In this document: piece after piece, positions 25,413 through 34,212 of the stretch
How positions within the stretch are numbered: position 1 is the stretch's first letter
How the letters are laid out: the number at the start of each line of letters is the position of its first letter
From: Streptomyces sp. NBC_01306
GTDB lineage: Bacteria; Actinomycetota; Actinomycetes; Streptomycetales; Streptomycetaceae
Assembly (NCBI RefSeq): GCF_026340465.1
Contig: NZ_JAPEPC010000001.1
Location: 6,959,501 to 7,023,500 of the forward strand
Length of the DNA: 64,000 nucleotides
Reading direction: 5' to 3'
The notes under the pieces: model-generated
Database searches by the model: none
What the model was told of the DNA's origin: nothing
Seen by the model: only the letters and a program-made list of their open reading frames with translations
Position numbers and translations under genes: made by a program

Positions 25413-25590
25413 CTAGGGCCTGTCGTCAAAGTGCCGCCTGCCGCGCGGCGTCTGGCACGCACGCTCGCGGCGTTGCCGAAATGCCCTAGTAGCTCCGCTA
25501 CGAGAACATTCCGGCGCCTTGCGATCGCACGCACCAGACGCCGCGCGGCCGCCCTTCGGGCAACGACGGCACTTTGACGACAGGCCCTAG
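25413..25590. repeat. 178-bp palindromic MITE-like element
   Basis: Perfect 24-bp inverted repeats (25413-25436 and 25567-25590) begin and end with CTAG. A second perfect 15-bp pair, CCGCGCGGCGTCTGG at 25441-25455 with its complement at 25534-25548, lies inside, and the remaining sequence pairs imperfectly. No ORF is present. The layout is that of a non-autonomous miniature inverted-repeat element that would be moved in trans by a transposase recognising GGGCCTGTCGTCAAAGTG ends. As RNA or single-stranded DNA it would fold as one long hairpin. Confidence 0.8.
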
Positions 25591-25620
25591 CCACGTGCGA
25601 ACGTGCTTACCGTGCCGTGC

Positions 25621-26988
25621 TTACTGCGCCGCCTTCGACTGCGCGTAGTTGAGGAGGAAGTGCGCCTCGGTGACGGAGAGCCGCTCCAGTTCCTCCGGTG
25701 AGACGCTCTCGTTGACGGCGTGGATCTGTGCCTCGGGCTCGCTCAGCCCGATCAGCAGGATCTCCGCCTCCGGGTAGAGCGTGGCCAGCGTGTTGCAGAG
25801 CGGGATCGAGCCGCCCATGCCCGACGACTGCATCTCCTCGCCCGGGTACCCGACGCGCATCGCCTCGGCCATCGAGGTGTACGCGGGGCTGCTGGTGTCG
25901 GCGCGGAACGGCTGGCCCTGGCCGACCTGTTCCACGGAGAGCCGTGCGCCCCAGGGGGTGTGCGCCTTCAGGTGCGCGGTCAGCAGCTCGGTGGCCTCGG
26001 CGGCGTCGGTGCCCGGCGGTACCCGCAGGCTGACCTGGGCCCGCGCGCTCGCCTGCACCGACGGTGTCGAGCCCACGACAGGCGGGCAGTCGATGCCGAT
26101 GACGGTGACGGCGGGGCGCGCCCAGACACGGTCCGCCACCGTGCCGCTGCCGATCAGCTCCACACCGTCGAGGACCTTCGCGTCCTGGCGGAACTCGCCC
26201 TCCGGGTACTGGAGTCCGTCCCACGCGGCGTCCGCGGCCAGCCCGTCGACCGTCGTCGAACCGTCCTCGGCGCGCAGCGAGTCGAGCAGCCGGATCAGTG
26301 CGGCGAGCGCGTCGGGCGCCGCACCGCCGAACTGGCCGGAGTGCAGGTTGCCTTCGAGGGTGTCCAGCTGGACCCGGAGCATCGTCATCCCGCGCAGTGT
26401 GGCGGTGACGGTCGGCAGACCGACGCGGAAGTTCCCGGTGTCGCCGATGACGACCGCGTCGGCCGTGAGCAGCTCGGGGTGTGCCTCGGCGTAGCGCTCA
26501 AGCCCGCCGGTGCCCTGTTCCTCCGAGCCCTCCGCGATCACCTTCACGGAGACCGGGACGCCCCCGTTCGCCTTGAGGGCGCGCAGCGCGAGCAGGTGCA
26601 TGATGAACCCGCCCTTGCAGTCGGCGGCCCCGCGCCCGTACCAGCGGCCGTTCCGCTCGGTCAGCTCGAACGGCGGGGACAGCCAGGCGTCCTCGTCGAG
26701 CGGCGGCTGGACGTCGTAGTGCGCATAGAGCAGCACGGTCGGCGCGCCCTCGGGGCCGGGGAGGACACCGTAGACGGACTGGGAGCCGTCGGGGGTATCG
26801 AGGAGTGCGACGTCCTGGAAGCCCTCGGCGCGCAGTGCCCCGGCGACCCAGTCCGCGGCGCCCTCGCACTCGCTCCTGGGGAAGACCGCCGGATCCGCGA
26901 CCGACTGGAAGGCCACCAGCTCGGTCAGCTCCGCCCGTGCGCGGGGCATCAGCGAGGCGACGGTCTCGGCAATCGGATTCGCGGTCAT
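25621..26988 (-). CDS. M20 family dipeptidase / zinc metallopeptidase
   Basis: 455-residue metallopeptidase. Metal ligands are visible in YAHYDVQ (His90, Asp92), GRGAADCKGG (Asp123) and the catalytic-metal pair AEGSEEQG (about 153-160), followed by VIGDTGN and a later C-terminal ligand region AQIHAVNESV. A dimerisation domain lies at about 200-320 (NLHSGQFGGAAPDAL). It hydrolyses dipeptides or N-acyl amino acids in the cytoplasm. ATG 26988 follows GAGGAG with 8-nt spacing. The gene stands alone between the MITE and a divergent flavoprotein gene. Confidence 0.93.
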   Translation of the reverse strand: MTANPIAETVASLMPRARAELTELVAFQSVADPAVFPRSECEGAADWVAGALRAEGFQDVALLDTPDGSQSVYGVLPGPEGAPTVLLYAHYDVQPPLDEDAWLSPPFELTERNGRWYGRGAADCKGGFIMHLLALRALKANGGVPVSVKVIAEGSEEQGTGGLERYAEAHPELLTADAVVIGDTGNFRVGLPTVTATLRGMTMLRVQLDTLEGNLHSGQFGGAAPDALAALIRLLDSLRAEDGSTTVDGLAADAAWDGLQYPEGEFRQDAKVLDGVELIGSGTVADRVWARPAVTVIGIDCPPVVGSTPSVQASARAQVSLRVPPGTDAAEATELLTAHLKAHTPWGARLSVEQVGQGQPFRADTSSPAYTSMAEAMRVGYPGEEMQSSGMGGSIPLCNTLATLYPEAEILLIGLSEPEAQIHAVNESVSPEELERLSVTEAHFLLNYAQSKAAQ

Positions 26989-27154
26989 GGGCACGCTCCT
27001 CGTGGGTGCGACGTTGAAGTACGTGTACGTGTGTGCACACATGCGTTCGTTTGCGGGCTGACCGATCCTCCCACAGCGGGGTCGGCCGGCAGCGCGCCGT
27101 AGTATGCCGTCGACAAGCACGGGCCACTGGTCGGATCAGGAGCAGCAGCACATC

Positions 27155-28471
27155 GTGAGCAGCGAGAACGCAGACGCGGGCACGGAACACGACCAGCCGG
27201 TATGGGATGTGGTGGTGGTCGGCGCAGGTCCGGCCGGGGCCTCGGCGGCGTACGCCGCGGCGGTGGCGGGACGGAGAGTTCTCCTCCTGGAGAAGGCCGA
27301 GTTGCCGCGTTACAAGACGTGCGGCGGCGGCATCATCGGCCCGTCGCGCGACTCCCTGCCGCCGGGATTCGAACTGCCGCTGCGGGACCGGGTGTACGCG
27401 GTGACGTTCTCGATGAACGGCAGGCTGACCCGGACCCGAAGGTCCAAGCAGATGCTCTTCGGGCTCATCAACCGCCCCGAGTTCGACCAGGGGCTGGTCG
27501 AGGAGGCGCAGAAGGCGGGTGCCGAGATTCGCACCGGCACCGCCGTCTCCCGCGTGGAGCAGCACGGATCCGCCGTGCCCGACCGGCGCACGGTCGCAGT
27601 CGTCCTCGCCGACGGCGAGACGGTGCTGGCGCGCGCGGTCGTCGGCGCCGACGGCAGCGCCAGCCGGATAGGGGCTCATGTCGGGGTGAAGATGGACCAG
27701 GTGGACCTCGGTCTTGAGGCCGAGATCCCGGTCCCGCCGACTGTCGCCGAGGACTGGGCCGGACGGGTGCTCATCGACTGGGGCCCCATCCCGGGCAGTT
27801 ACGCCTGGGTGTTCCCCAAGGGCGACACGCTCACCGTCGGCGTGATCTCGGCGCGCGGCGAGGGCGCGGCCACCAAGCGGTATCTGGAGGACTTCATCGC
27901 CCGGCAGGGGCTGGCCGGTTTCGAGCCGACCGTCTCGTCCGGCCACCTCACCCGGTGCCGCAGCGACGACTCGCCGCTGTCCCGCGGGCGGGTGCTGGTG
28001 TGCGGGGACGCGGCCGGACTGCTGGAGCCGTGGACGCGTGAGGGGATCTCGTTCGCGCTGCGTTCGGGGCGGCTGGCCGGTGAGTGGGCGGTCCGGGTCG
28101 CCGAGGCGCACGACGCGGTGGACGCCCGCCGCCAGGCGCTGAACTACGCCTTCGCGATCAAGGCCGGTCTCGGCGTGGAGATGGCGGTCGGGCGCCGGAT
28201 GCTCAAGGTGTTCGAGCGCCGTCCGGTGGTGCTGCACGCGGCGATCACCGGATTCCGGCCGGCCTGGAAGGCGTTCGCCGGGATCACCCGCGGCTCGACG
28301 TCACTGGGCGAGCTGGTCCGTACGCATCCGCTGGCGCAGCGCGCACTCGGAGTGCTGGACCGCAAGGAGGCGGCCAGGACGGCGGGGAAGGCACCCGTCC
28401 CGGACGCGGAGGACGAGACCGCCGAGGGCAGCGGCGAGGACGCGGGCAGGGAAGTCAGCCCGGTCGACTAG
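27155..28471 (+). CDS. Geranylgeranyl reductase family flavoprotein
   Basis: 438-residue FAD enzyme. Landmarks are VVVVGAGPAGASAAYAAA (FAD loop, about 20-37), the family motif LPRYKTCGGGIIG (about 49-61), VVGADGSASRIG, and CGDAAGLLEPWTREGISFAL (about 288-307). Relatives saturate isoprenoid chains such as geranylgeranyl groups of menaquinone or archaeal-type lipids. In streptomycetes the substrate may be menaquinone or another polyprenyl lipid. The start GTG 27155 is preceded by AGGAG at 27138; an upstream ATG at 27104 is possible. The last 30 residues are an acidic low-complexity tail. It is divergent from the M20 peptidase gene. Confidence 0.87.
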   Translation: MSSENADAGTEHDQPVWDVVVVGAGPAGASAAYAAAVAGRRVLLLEKAELPRYKTCGGGIIGPSRDSLPPGFELPLRDRVYAVTFSMNGRLTRTRRSKQMLFGLINRPEFDQGLVEEAQKAGAEIRTGTAVSRVEQHGSAVPDRRTVAVVLADGETVLARAVVGADGSASRIGAHVGVKMDQVDLGLEAEIPVPPTVAEDWAGRVLIDWGPIPGSYAWVFPKGDTLTVGVISARGEGAATKRYLEDFIARQGLAGFEPTVSSGHLTRCRSDDSPLSRGRVLVCGDAAGLLEPWTREGISFALRSGRLAGEWAVRVAEAHDAVDARRQALNYAFAIKAGLGVEMAVGRRMLKVFERRPVVLHAAITGFRPAWKAFAGITRGSTSLGELVRTHPLAQRALGVLDRKEAARTAGKAPVPDAEDETAEGSGEDAGREVSPVD

Positions 28472-28594
28472 CCCTTCGTCCGGATCAGGCCCGGATCCGC
28501 GACAAGAGGTACGGGGCGACGGCGCGGGGAACGAAGCGGCAGGAGACAACGGGGCAAGGGGCCTGGCCTCGGGGCCGGTGCCCCGGGCCGGATC

Positions 28595-29044
28595 TCACTC
28601 CGACGCCGTGATGCGGAAGACGGGATGGTCGGGGGCGATCCGGCTGAGTTCCTCGGCGGTCGAGTCGGCATCCACTCCGTCGAAGAAGGCCCCGACCTCC
28701 ATCTTCCAGCGCTTCAGGTAGGCGCGAAGGATCTCCGGCTTCTCCTCGTCGGGCACCTCGACCGAGCGGAAGGGCTCCGATCTGCGGCCGAGCAGCAACT
28801 CACCGCCGCCGGCCGCGCGCATGTTGTGGGTCCACTGGACGTGCCCGCGCGCGGCGACCAGATACTGCCCCCCCGCCATTGTCAGCGGGTTGACCGGGGT
28901 GCGGCGCCACTGGCCGCTCTTGCGTCCGCGCACCGCCAGGACCCGCGATCCCCAGACGCTGACACCGCGCCGGGTCAGCCAGGCGACCATCCGGTTGAGC
29001 ACCTTGACCGTGAACCAGCCGGGCTGCCTGACATAGGTGGTCAT
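28595..29044 (-). CDS. Deazaflavin (F420)-dependent nitroreductase family protein
   Basis: 149-residue protein of the DDN family (split-barrel fold). Typical segments are SRVLAVRGRKSGQWRRTPVNPL, GQYLVAARGHVQWTHNMRAAG and a late HPVFRIT. These proteins bind F420 (or a related flavin) and reduce quinones or xenobiotics. ATG 29044 follows GGAG. It is divergent from a TetR gene, with two similar palindromes between them, so it is probably that regulator's target. Confidence 0.88.
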   Translation of the reverse strand: MTTYVRQPGWFTVKVLNRMVAWLTRRGVSVWGSRVLAVRGRKSGQWRRTPVNPLTMAGGQYLVAARGHVQWTHNMRAAGGGELLLGRRSEPFRSVEVPDEEKPEILRAYLKRWKMEVGAFFDGVDADSTAEELSRIAPDHPVFRITASE

Positions 29045-29071
29045 GGGGATCTCCTTGATTGAGTGAAGTGT

Positions 29072-29082
29072 GAGCAGTGCTC
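29072..29082. promoter_or_regulatory. TetR operator candidate 1
   Basis: GAGCAGTGCTC, an 11-bp palindrome with a single-base centre. A related half-site, AAGAGCAGT, is nearby at about 29089-29097. It lies just upstream of the F420-dependent gene. Confidence 0.6.
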
Positions 29083-29123
29083 TCGTTCAAGAGCAGTCTG
29101 CCTCTGATTGGTGATCCAAAGCA

Positions 29124-29136
29124 AGAGCACTGCTCT
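29124..29136. promoter_or_regulatory. TetR operator candidate 2
   Basis: AGAGCACTGCTCT, a 13-bp palindrome sharing GAGCANTGCTC with candidate 1, with centres 53 bp apart. It lies 41 bp before the TetR start. Two equal sites suggest co-operative or looped repression of both divergent genes. Confidence 0.65.
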
Positions 29137-29177
29137 CTTTATGGGGCGGTGATCTGGAATCTGGCAGACTGGCCACC

Positions 29178-29873
29178 ATGAGCGCTGTCCGAGGAGCCAG
29201 AGAACGAGCCCGCACCGAGATCACCGCAGCCATCAAGGACGAGGCGCGCAGACAGCTCGCCGACCAGGGAGCCGCGAAACTCTCCCTGCGCGCTGTCGCC
29301 CGTGAACTGGGCATGGTCTCCTCCGCGCTCTACCGCTATTTCCCGAGCCGTGACGACCTCCTCACCGCTCTCATCGTCGACGCCTACGACGCGATCGGCG
29401 ACACAGCGGAGACAGCCCTCGCCGGAGCCGGCGCGGTCTCCGCCCGTACCCGCTGGGTCACCGTCTGCATGGCGGTACGCGGCTGGGCCCTCGCCCGCCC
29501 GCACGAGTACGCCCTGATCTACGGCTCCCCGGTCCCCGGCTACACCGCGCCCAGCGCGACCATCGGCCCCGCGTCCAGGGTCGCCCTGGCCCTGATCGCC
29601 ATCGCCGGCGACGCGTACCGCAGCGACGGCCTGGCGCTCCCGCCGGTGGCCCCCGCGCTGCGGCCCGAGGCGGAGCGCCTCGCGGCGGACATCACCCCGG
29701 ACCTCCCGCCCGCCGCGGCCGTCGCGCTCGCCGCCGCCTGGGCGCAGCTCTTCGGGCTCATCTCCTTCGAGGTCTTCGGCCAGTTCAACCGGGTGGTGAC
29801 GGACCGCGATGCCTTCTTCGAGCGGGCCGTGGAGAACCTCGCCGAATCCGTCGGGCTACTCCGCCGGGAGTAG
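29178..29873 (+). CDS. TetR/AcrR family regulator
   Basis: 231-residue repressor. The HTH is LADQGAAKLSLRAVARELGMVSSALYRYFPSRDDLL (about 31-66), a textbook TetR domain. The C-terminal ligand domain (about 80-230) resembles the TetR_C_13/WHG type, including GWALARPHEYALIYGSPVPGY. It is divergent from the F420-dependent reductase gene, with two matching palindromes in the 133-bp gap. It probably senses a compound handled by that reductase. Confidence 0.9.
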   Translation: MSAVRGARERARTEITAAIKDEARRQLADQGAAKLSLRAVARELGMVSSALYRYFPSRDDLLTALIVDAYDAIGDTAETALAGAGAVSARTRWVTVCMAVRGWALARPHEYALIYGSPVPGYTAPSATIGPASRVALALIAIAGDAYRSDGLALPPVAPALRPEAERLAADITPDLPPAAAVALAAAWAQLFGLISFEVFGQFNRVVTDRDAFFERAVENLAESVGLLRRE

Positions 29874-29919
29874 ACGTGACCGCCACGCCGGGCTGACGTC
29901 CCGGGTGCCCCCGCCGGTC

Positions 29920-29925
29920 TAGCGT
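29920..29925 (+). promoter_or_regulatory. -10 box of a probable leaderless promoter (histidine kinase gene)
   Basis: TAGCGT ends 7 nt before the ATG of the kinase gene, leaving no room for a ribosome site. The -35 region is poor (CTGACG at 29893-29898 is 21 bp away). Confidence 0.4.
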
Positions 29926-29932
29926 TGCCTCC

Positions 29933-31390
29933 ATGGACGAGCCCGGCACGGATGAGCGACACGGACCCCTGAGAGGCGGGGCGCCGTGGGTGCACAGCCG
30001 GTCGTCCGGCCGGGGCCGTACGGCGCGAGGCCGCGACGGGCGCGGCGGACCCGACCGCGCCGATCGCGCCAGCCGCGCCGGACGTGGCGGCCGTGGCGGG
30101 CGTGCCCGGCGGCATCCGGCCCGGGAGCGCGGCGGCCCGGGCCGGTGGCAGCCGCCATGGGAAGGGGCGCCCGCACACCGGGTGCCGTGGCGCTCCACCC
30201 TGGTCCTCACCGTGATCGTCCTGGTGGGGACCACCATCGCCGCCCACGGGCAGGCCGGCTACCGCGCCCCGCTCGACGTCTGGGCCAGGCTGCTGCTGCT
30301 GGCCGGGCAGGCGTTCCTGCTGCTCCGCCTCAAGTACCCGGTCCTCACCGCCTTCGCCACCGCGGCCTGCGCGATGGTCTACCTGGGCGCCGGATATCCG
30401 TACGGACCGGTCTTCCTCACCGTTGCCGTCGGCTGCTTCGGCGCCATCGTCGCGGGCCACCGCTACGCCGCCTGGTCCGCCGTCGCGATGCTCTGGGCCG
30501 GGCACGTCCTGGCCGCCCACTGGCTCTACCGCTGGCTCCCGCCCGCCGGTGACCATGCCGCCCCCTGGGGGCAGGAACTGGCGGTCACCGCCTGGGTGGT
30601 GGCGATCCTCGCCGCCTCCGAGCTCGCCCGGGTGCGGCGCGAGCAGTGGGCCCGCGAACGGGCCGAACGCCGGGCCGCCGAGAAGCGCCGCGCCGACGAG
30701 GAACGGCTGCGTATCGCCCGTGAACTCCACGACGTACTGGCCCACAGCATCTCCGTCATCAATGTCCAGTCCGGCGTCGGCCTCGCGCTCCTGGACTCCG
30801 ACCCCGAGCAGGCGCGTACCGCACTGACCACCATCAAGGCCGCGAGCAAGGAGGCGCTGGGCGAGGTGCGCCAGGTGCTGGACACCCTGCGGGCGCCCGG
30901 TGCGGCCCCGAGGGCGCCGGCCCCCGGACTCGGCCGGCTCGCCGAACTCGTGGAACAGGCATCCGCCACGGGCCTCACGGTGGACACCGTGACCGAAGGT
31001 GTACGCAGGGACCTCCCGCCCGGCGCCGACCTCGCCGCCTTCCGCATCGTCCAGGAGGCGTTGACCAATGTGGTGCGCCACTCCGGGTCCCGTACCGCCC
31101 GGGTCACTCTCGCCTACGCCCCGCGGCAGTTGGTCCTGCGGATCGAGGACGAAGGGCCGGCCACCGGGGACGACGCCGGAGGCAGCGGCAACGGCCTGGT
31201 GGGGATGCGGGAGCGGGCGGCCGCGCTGGGTGGCACGATCGGCGCGGGCCCGCGCCCCGGCGGCGGATTCCGGGTCGAGGCAGTCATCCCGTTCACCGGC
31301 GGGGGCTCCGAGCCCCGTTCCGCGCCCCCCGCCGGCCCGTCGGCAGGTCCACCTGCCGCACCGCCCGCCGCACCGAAGGAGTCACCGTGA
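29933..31390 (+). CDS. Two-component sensor histidine kinase (NarL/DesK type)
   Basis: 485-residue membrane kinase. Residues 1-85 are an unusual Arg/Gly-rich, basic, disordered N terminus. About four to five membrane spans follow (87-230), then the HisKA_3 dimerisation helix with the phospho-acceptor ELHDVLAHS (His266). The ATPase domain has NVVRHSG (N box), LRIEDEGPATGDD and GNGLVGMRERA (G boxes). The tail is Pro/Ala-rich. No large extracellular sensor is present, so the signal is probably detected within or near the membrane. The GTG of the response regulator overlaps its stop. Because the basic N terminus is odd, a later start at the first span cannot be excluded. Confidence 0.9.
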   Translation: MDEPGTDERHGPLRGGAPWVHSRSSGRGRTARGRDGRGGPDRADRASRAGRGGRGGRARRHPARERGGPGRWQPPWEGAPAHRVPWRSTLVLTVIVLVGTTIAAHGQAGYRAPLDVWARLLLLAGQAFLLLRLKYPVLTAFATAACAMVYLGAGYPYGPVFLTVAVGCFGAIVAGHRYAAWSAVAMLWAGHVLAAHWLYRWLPPAGDHAAPWGQELAVTAWVVAILAASELARVRREQWARERAERRAAEKRRADEERLRIARELHDVLAHSISVINVQSGVGLALLDSDPEQARTALTTIKAASKEALGEVRQVLDTLRAPGAAPRAPAPGLGRLAELVEQASATGLTVDTVTEGVRRDLPPGADLAAFRIVQEALTNVVRHSGSRTARVTLAYAPRQLVLRIEDEGPATGDDAGGSGNGLVGMRERAAALGGTIGAGPRPGGGFRVEAVIPFTGGGSEPRSAPPAGPSAGPPAAPPAAPKESP

Positions 31391-32052
31391 TCCGTGTCCT
31401 GCTCGCCGACGACCAGTCCCTGGTCAGAGCCGGATTCCGGGCGCTGCTCGGGGCCCAGCCGGACATCGAGGTGACCGGCGAGGCCGCCGACGGCACCGAG
31501 GCGCTGGCACTGGTACGGGAACTGCGGCCGGACGTCGTGCTGATGGACATCCGGATGCCGTTGCTCGACGGCCTGGCCGCCACCAGGAAGATCACCGCGG
31601 ACCCGGAGCTGGACGGGATCAAGGTGGTCATGCTCACCACCTTCGAGCTCGACGAGTACGTCTTCGAGGCGATCCGCTCCGGAGCCTCCGGCTTCCTGGT
31701 CAAGGACACCGAACCGGAAGAACTGCTGCGTGCGGTACGGGCGGTGGTCGACGGCGACGCGCTGCTCTCGCCGGGCGTGACGCGCAGGCTCATCGCCGAG
31801 TTCGCCGCGCGCTCCAAGGAACCGGCCACAGCCGTCGGCCTCGGCGGACTCACCGAACGCGAGCGGGAGGTGATGGCCCTGGTCGGTATCGGCCTCTCCA
31901 ACGATGAGATCGCCCGCAGGCTCGTGGTCAGCCCGCTCACCGCCAAGACCCACGTCAGCCGCGCCATGGTGAAGCTCGGTGCCCGCGACCGGGCCCAGCT
32001 CGTGGTCCTGGCGTACGAGTCGGGGCTGGTGCGCCCCGGCTGGCTGGGCTGA
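31387..32052 (+). CDS. Response regulator, NarL/LuxR family
   Basis: 221-residue regulator. The receiver domain has Asp8/Asp9 in LLADDQ, the phosphorylation site Asp54 in VLMDIRMP, and Lys in FLVKDTEPEELL (about 103). The C-terminal LuxR-type HTH (about 155-210) reads LTEREREVMALVGIGLSNDEIA to VKTHVS-like AKTHVSRAMVKLGA. It starts at GTG 31387, overlapping the kinase gene by 4 bp, so the pair is translationally coupled. Confidence 0.95.
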   Translation: MIRVLLADDQSLVRAGFRALLGAQPDIEVTGEAADGTEALALVRELRPDVVLMDIRMPLLDGLAATRKITADPELDGIKVVMLTTFELDEYVFEAIRSGASGFLVKDTEPEELLRAVRAVVDGDALLSPGVTRRLIAEFAARSKEPATAVGLGGLTEREREVMALVGIGLSNDEIARRLVVSPLTAKTHVSRAMVKLGARDRAQLVVLAYESGLVRPGWLG

Positions 32053-32113
32053 ACGCACGGGCCGCCACCGGGCACCGGTCGCGTTCCACCGCGCGGACCA
32101 CCCGGCGCCCGGA

Positions 32114-32860
32114 TCAGATCGCTGAGGTCTCCTGCCACAGCCGGGCCAGGGACGCGTCGCCCGTGACGGACACGGCGGAGAGCGGCCGGCGGTTCCACAG
32201 CGTCGCGTAGAGCAGCGCGGCGTCCCCGCTCAGCTCGCAGTCGGCGGGAGCGCCGTCGCCGGTGCGCTCGGCCCGTGGTGGTCCCGCCGAAAGCCGGACG
32301 GTCCACACGTCCCCGGTATCTGTGGCCCGTACCCGGAGCACCTTCGGCACCTCCGTGCGCACCCGGCTCCTGGACCTCGCGTGGAACGCGCACAGCAGTT
32401 CATCGATGCCGTCCGCCGCGAACTCCGGTGCCGGAGCGCCCGGTTCGGCGCCGAGCGCAGTGTCGGCGTCCATCCGGTGCACGGTGGTCTCGTGCGCCTG
32501 CCGCCGTGCCCAGAACGCCAGCGGGGACGCCGAGGGAAGAAAGGTCCAGCAGTCCAGATCCTCGGGTGCGGCAGTCAGCGCGGCCACCAGCGAACGGTGC
32601 CCTTCCCTGAACCACTCGACGAGTTCGTCCCCGTCGAGAGCGGGTCCGGCGCCGGCCCGGCGGAAGCCGGTGTGTCCCTCGGCGACGAAGGCCGTGGCCC
32701 AGCGGTGCACCGCGCCCGTGTGCCGGAGCAGGTCCCGTACGTGCCAGCCGGGGCAGGTGGGCACCGTGGCCCCGGTGCCCACCCGCGCGGCCGCCGTGGC
32801 GAGCAGCCGGCCTTCGCGGTCGAGGGCCGGGACGAGTACGTCGGTCGGCAGGGGTTCCAT
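32114..32860 (-). CDS. Maleylpyruvate isomerase family, mycothiol-dependent enzyme
   Basis: 248-residue DinB/YfiT-like protein. The N-terminal four-helix bundle has the motif TCPGWHVRDLLRHTGAVHRW (metal-ligand His about 41 and 48), and a third His occurs in RQAHETTVHRMDA (about 134-142). The C-terminal domain (about 170-245, LRVRATDTGDVWTVRL) is the MDMPI C-domain. Such enzymes use mycothiol as a thiol cofactor. The substrate is unknown. It lies between the response regulator and an MFS gene; the MFS gene is in the same direction, 41 bp upstream. Confidence 0.85.
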   Translation of the reverse strand: MEPLPTDVLVPALDREGRLLATAAARVGTGATVPTCPGWHVRDLLRHTGAVHRWATAFVAEGHTGFRRAGAGPALDGDELVEWFREGHRSLVAALTAAPEDLDCWTFLPSASPLAFWARRQAHETTVHRMDADTALGAEPGAPAPEFAADGIDELLCAFHARSRSRVRTEVPKVLRVRATDTGDVWTVRLSAGPPRAERTGDGAPADCELSGDAALLYATLWNRRPLSAVSVTGDASLARLWQETSAI

Positions 32861-32901
32861 GCGGGCGATTGTGCCAGTGCCTCCGGGGACCTCGGGAGAC
32901 C

Positions 32902-34125
32902 TCAGACGGCCTCAGGGGCCGAGGCGTTGCGGGTGGCGTATCCGATCAGGGCGGCGACAGCGGCGAGCAGCGCCACCGTCGTGAGGGCGATCGGCAGCGA
33001 CAGCCAGTCCGCGACGAAGCCGATCACGGGCGGGCCGATGAGCATGCCCCCGTAGCCCAGGGTGGACGCCGTGGCGACCCCGCCGGGACCGGCCAGGGCG
33101 CCGGCCCGCGCCACCGCCACGGGAAAGCTGTTGGCGAGCCCCAGCCCGGCCAGCGCGAAGCCCGCGAGTGCCAGCCAGACCGTGGGTGCGAGCGCCCCCA
33201 GCAGCAGTCCTGCGGCCGCGACGGTCGCACCTCCGACGAGGGCGCGGGTCAGGCCGAGACGTTCCAGGAGCGCGGTGCCGGAGAGCCGGCCGACCGTCAT
33301 GGCCAGTGCGAAGAAGGAGTACGCGGCGGCCGCGACCCCCGGATGCGCGTGGAGATCCTGTTTCAGGTGCAGGGCGCTCCAGTCGGCCATGGCCCCCTCC
33401 CCGTACGAGGTGCACAGGGCGATCGTCCCGAAGACCAGCACCAGCCGCCCGGTGTGGCTGGTGAGGCGCCGGGGCGCCGCGTCCCGTACCGCGGTCCGCG
33501 CTGTCTCCGGGACCGGGTGCCGGAGCAGCCCGGGCCCGGCGGCGCAGGTCACCAGCAGTCCGACGACGGTCAGGCCGAGCAGATGGGACGCCGGTGACAG
33601 CCGGCCCGCGACGAGTCCCCCCACCCCTGCCCCGACCATGCCGCCGAGGCTGAACGCGGCGTGGAAGCTGGACATCACCGGGCGGCGCAGCGCGGCGACC
33701 AGATCGACGGCGGCGCTGTTCATCGCGACGTTGAGCCCGCCGTACGCGGCGCCGAAGAGCAGCAGGACCAGGCCGAGAGCGAGCGCCGAGTGCGTCTGCG
33801 GCGGCAGCGCGATGCTCAGCGAGAGGAGGGCCGCGGAGGCGACGGTGACCGGGTGGTTGCCGAAGCGCCGGCACAACCGCCCCGTCAGCATCATCGTGAT
33901 CACGCCCCCCGCGGACACCCCCAGCAACGCCAGGCCGAGTGCGCTCGCCGAGGCGCCGGTCTGCTGCTTGATCGCGGGAATGCGGACCACCCAGCCGGCG
34001 AACACGAAGCCGTCCAGGGCGAAGAAGACAGTGAGGATGACCCGCAGACGGAGCAGGGAGGGTACGGCGCTGTTTTCGCCGGGGCCTCCCGAGAGCGCCG
34101 TCCCGACTTTGTTTAGATTCGGCAC
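32902..34125 (-). CDS. MFS transporter
   Basis: 407-residue membrane protein with about 12 spans. The opening LRVILTVFFALDGFVFAGWVVRIPAIKQQTG fits the first span and loop of the FucP/YbjJ-like MFS group, and GRLCRRFGNHPVT is the loop 2-3 motif. The GTG at 34125 lies 6 nt after TATCCT (34137-34132), so the mRNA is probably leaderless. The sequence TTTGT ... ACAAA around the start (34109-34127) may be the operator of the divergent ROK regulator. A sugar or small-molecule exporter/importer role is likely. An open frame extends far upstream but overlaps the ROK gene and is ignored. Confidence 0.88.
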   Translation of the reverse strand: MPNLNKVGTALSGGPGENSAVPSLLRLRVILTVFFALDGFVFAGWVVRIPAIKQQTGASASALGLALLGVSAGGVITMMLTGRLCRRFGNHPVTVASAALLSLSIALPPQTHSALALGLVLLLFGAAYGGLNVAMNSAAVDLVAALRRPVMSSFHAAFSLGGMVGAGVGGLVAGRLSPASHLLGLTVVGLLVTCAAGPGLLRHPVPETARTAVRDAAPRRLTSHTGRLVLVFGTIALCTSYGEGAMADWSALHLKQDLHAHPGVAAAAYSFFALAMTVGRLSGTALLERLGLTRALVGGATVAAAGLLLGALAPTVWLALAGFALAGLGLANSFPVAVARAGALAGPGGVATASTLGYGGMLIGPPVIGFVADWLSLPIALTTVALLAAVAALIGYATRNASAPEAV

Positions 34126-34127
34126 AA
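34109..34127. promoter_or_regulatory. Possible operator at the MFS start
   Basis: TTTGT and ACAAA form a spaced inverted repeat in an A/T-rich patch that spans the MFS start codon. ROK repressors often bind such TTT/AAA-rich sites. The repeat is short. Confidence 0.35.
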
Positions 34128-34212
34128 AAGAAGGATAGGGGGAGCGGTGGCCGGGAACAAGGGCGGTACCGGATCGTCTTCCACCGCCCGGGATCATGGG
34201 AGACTCGCCCCC

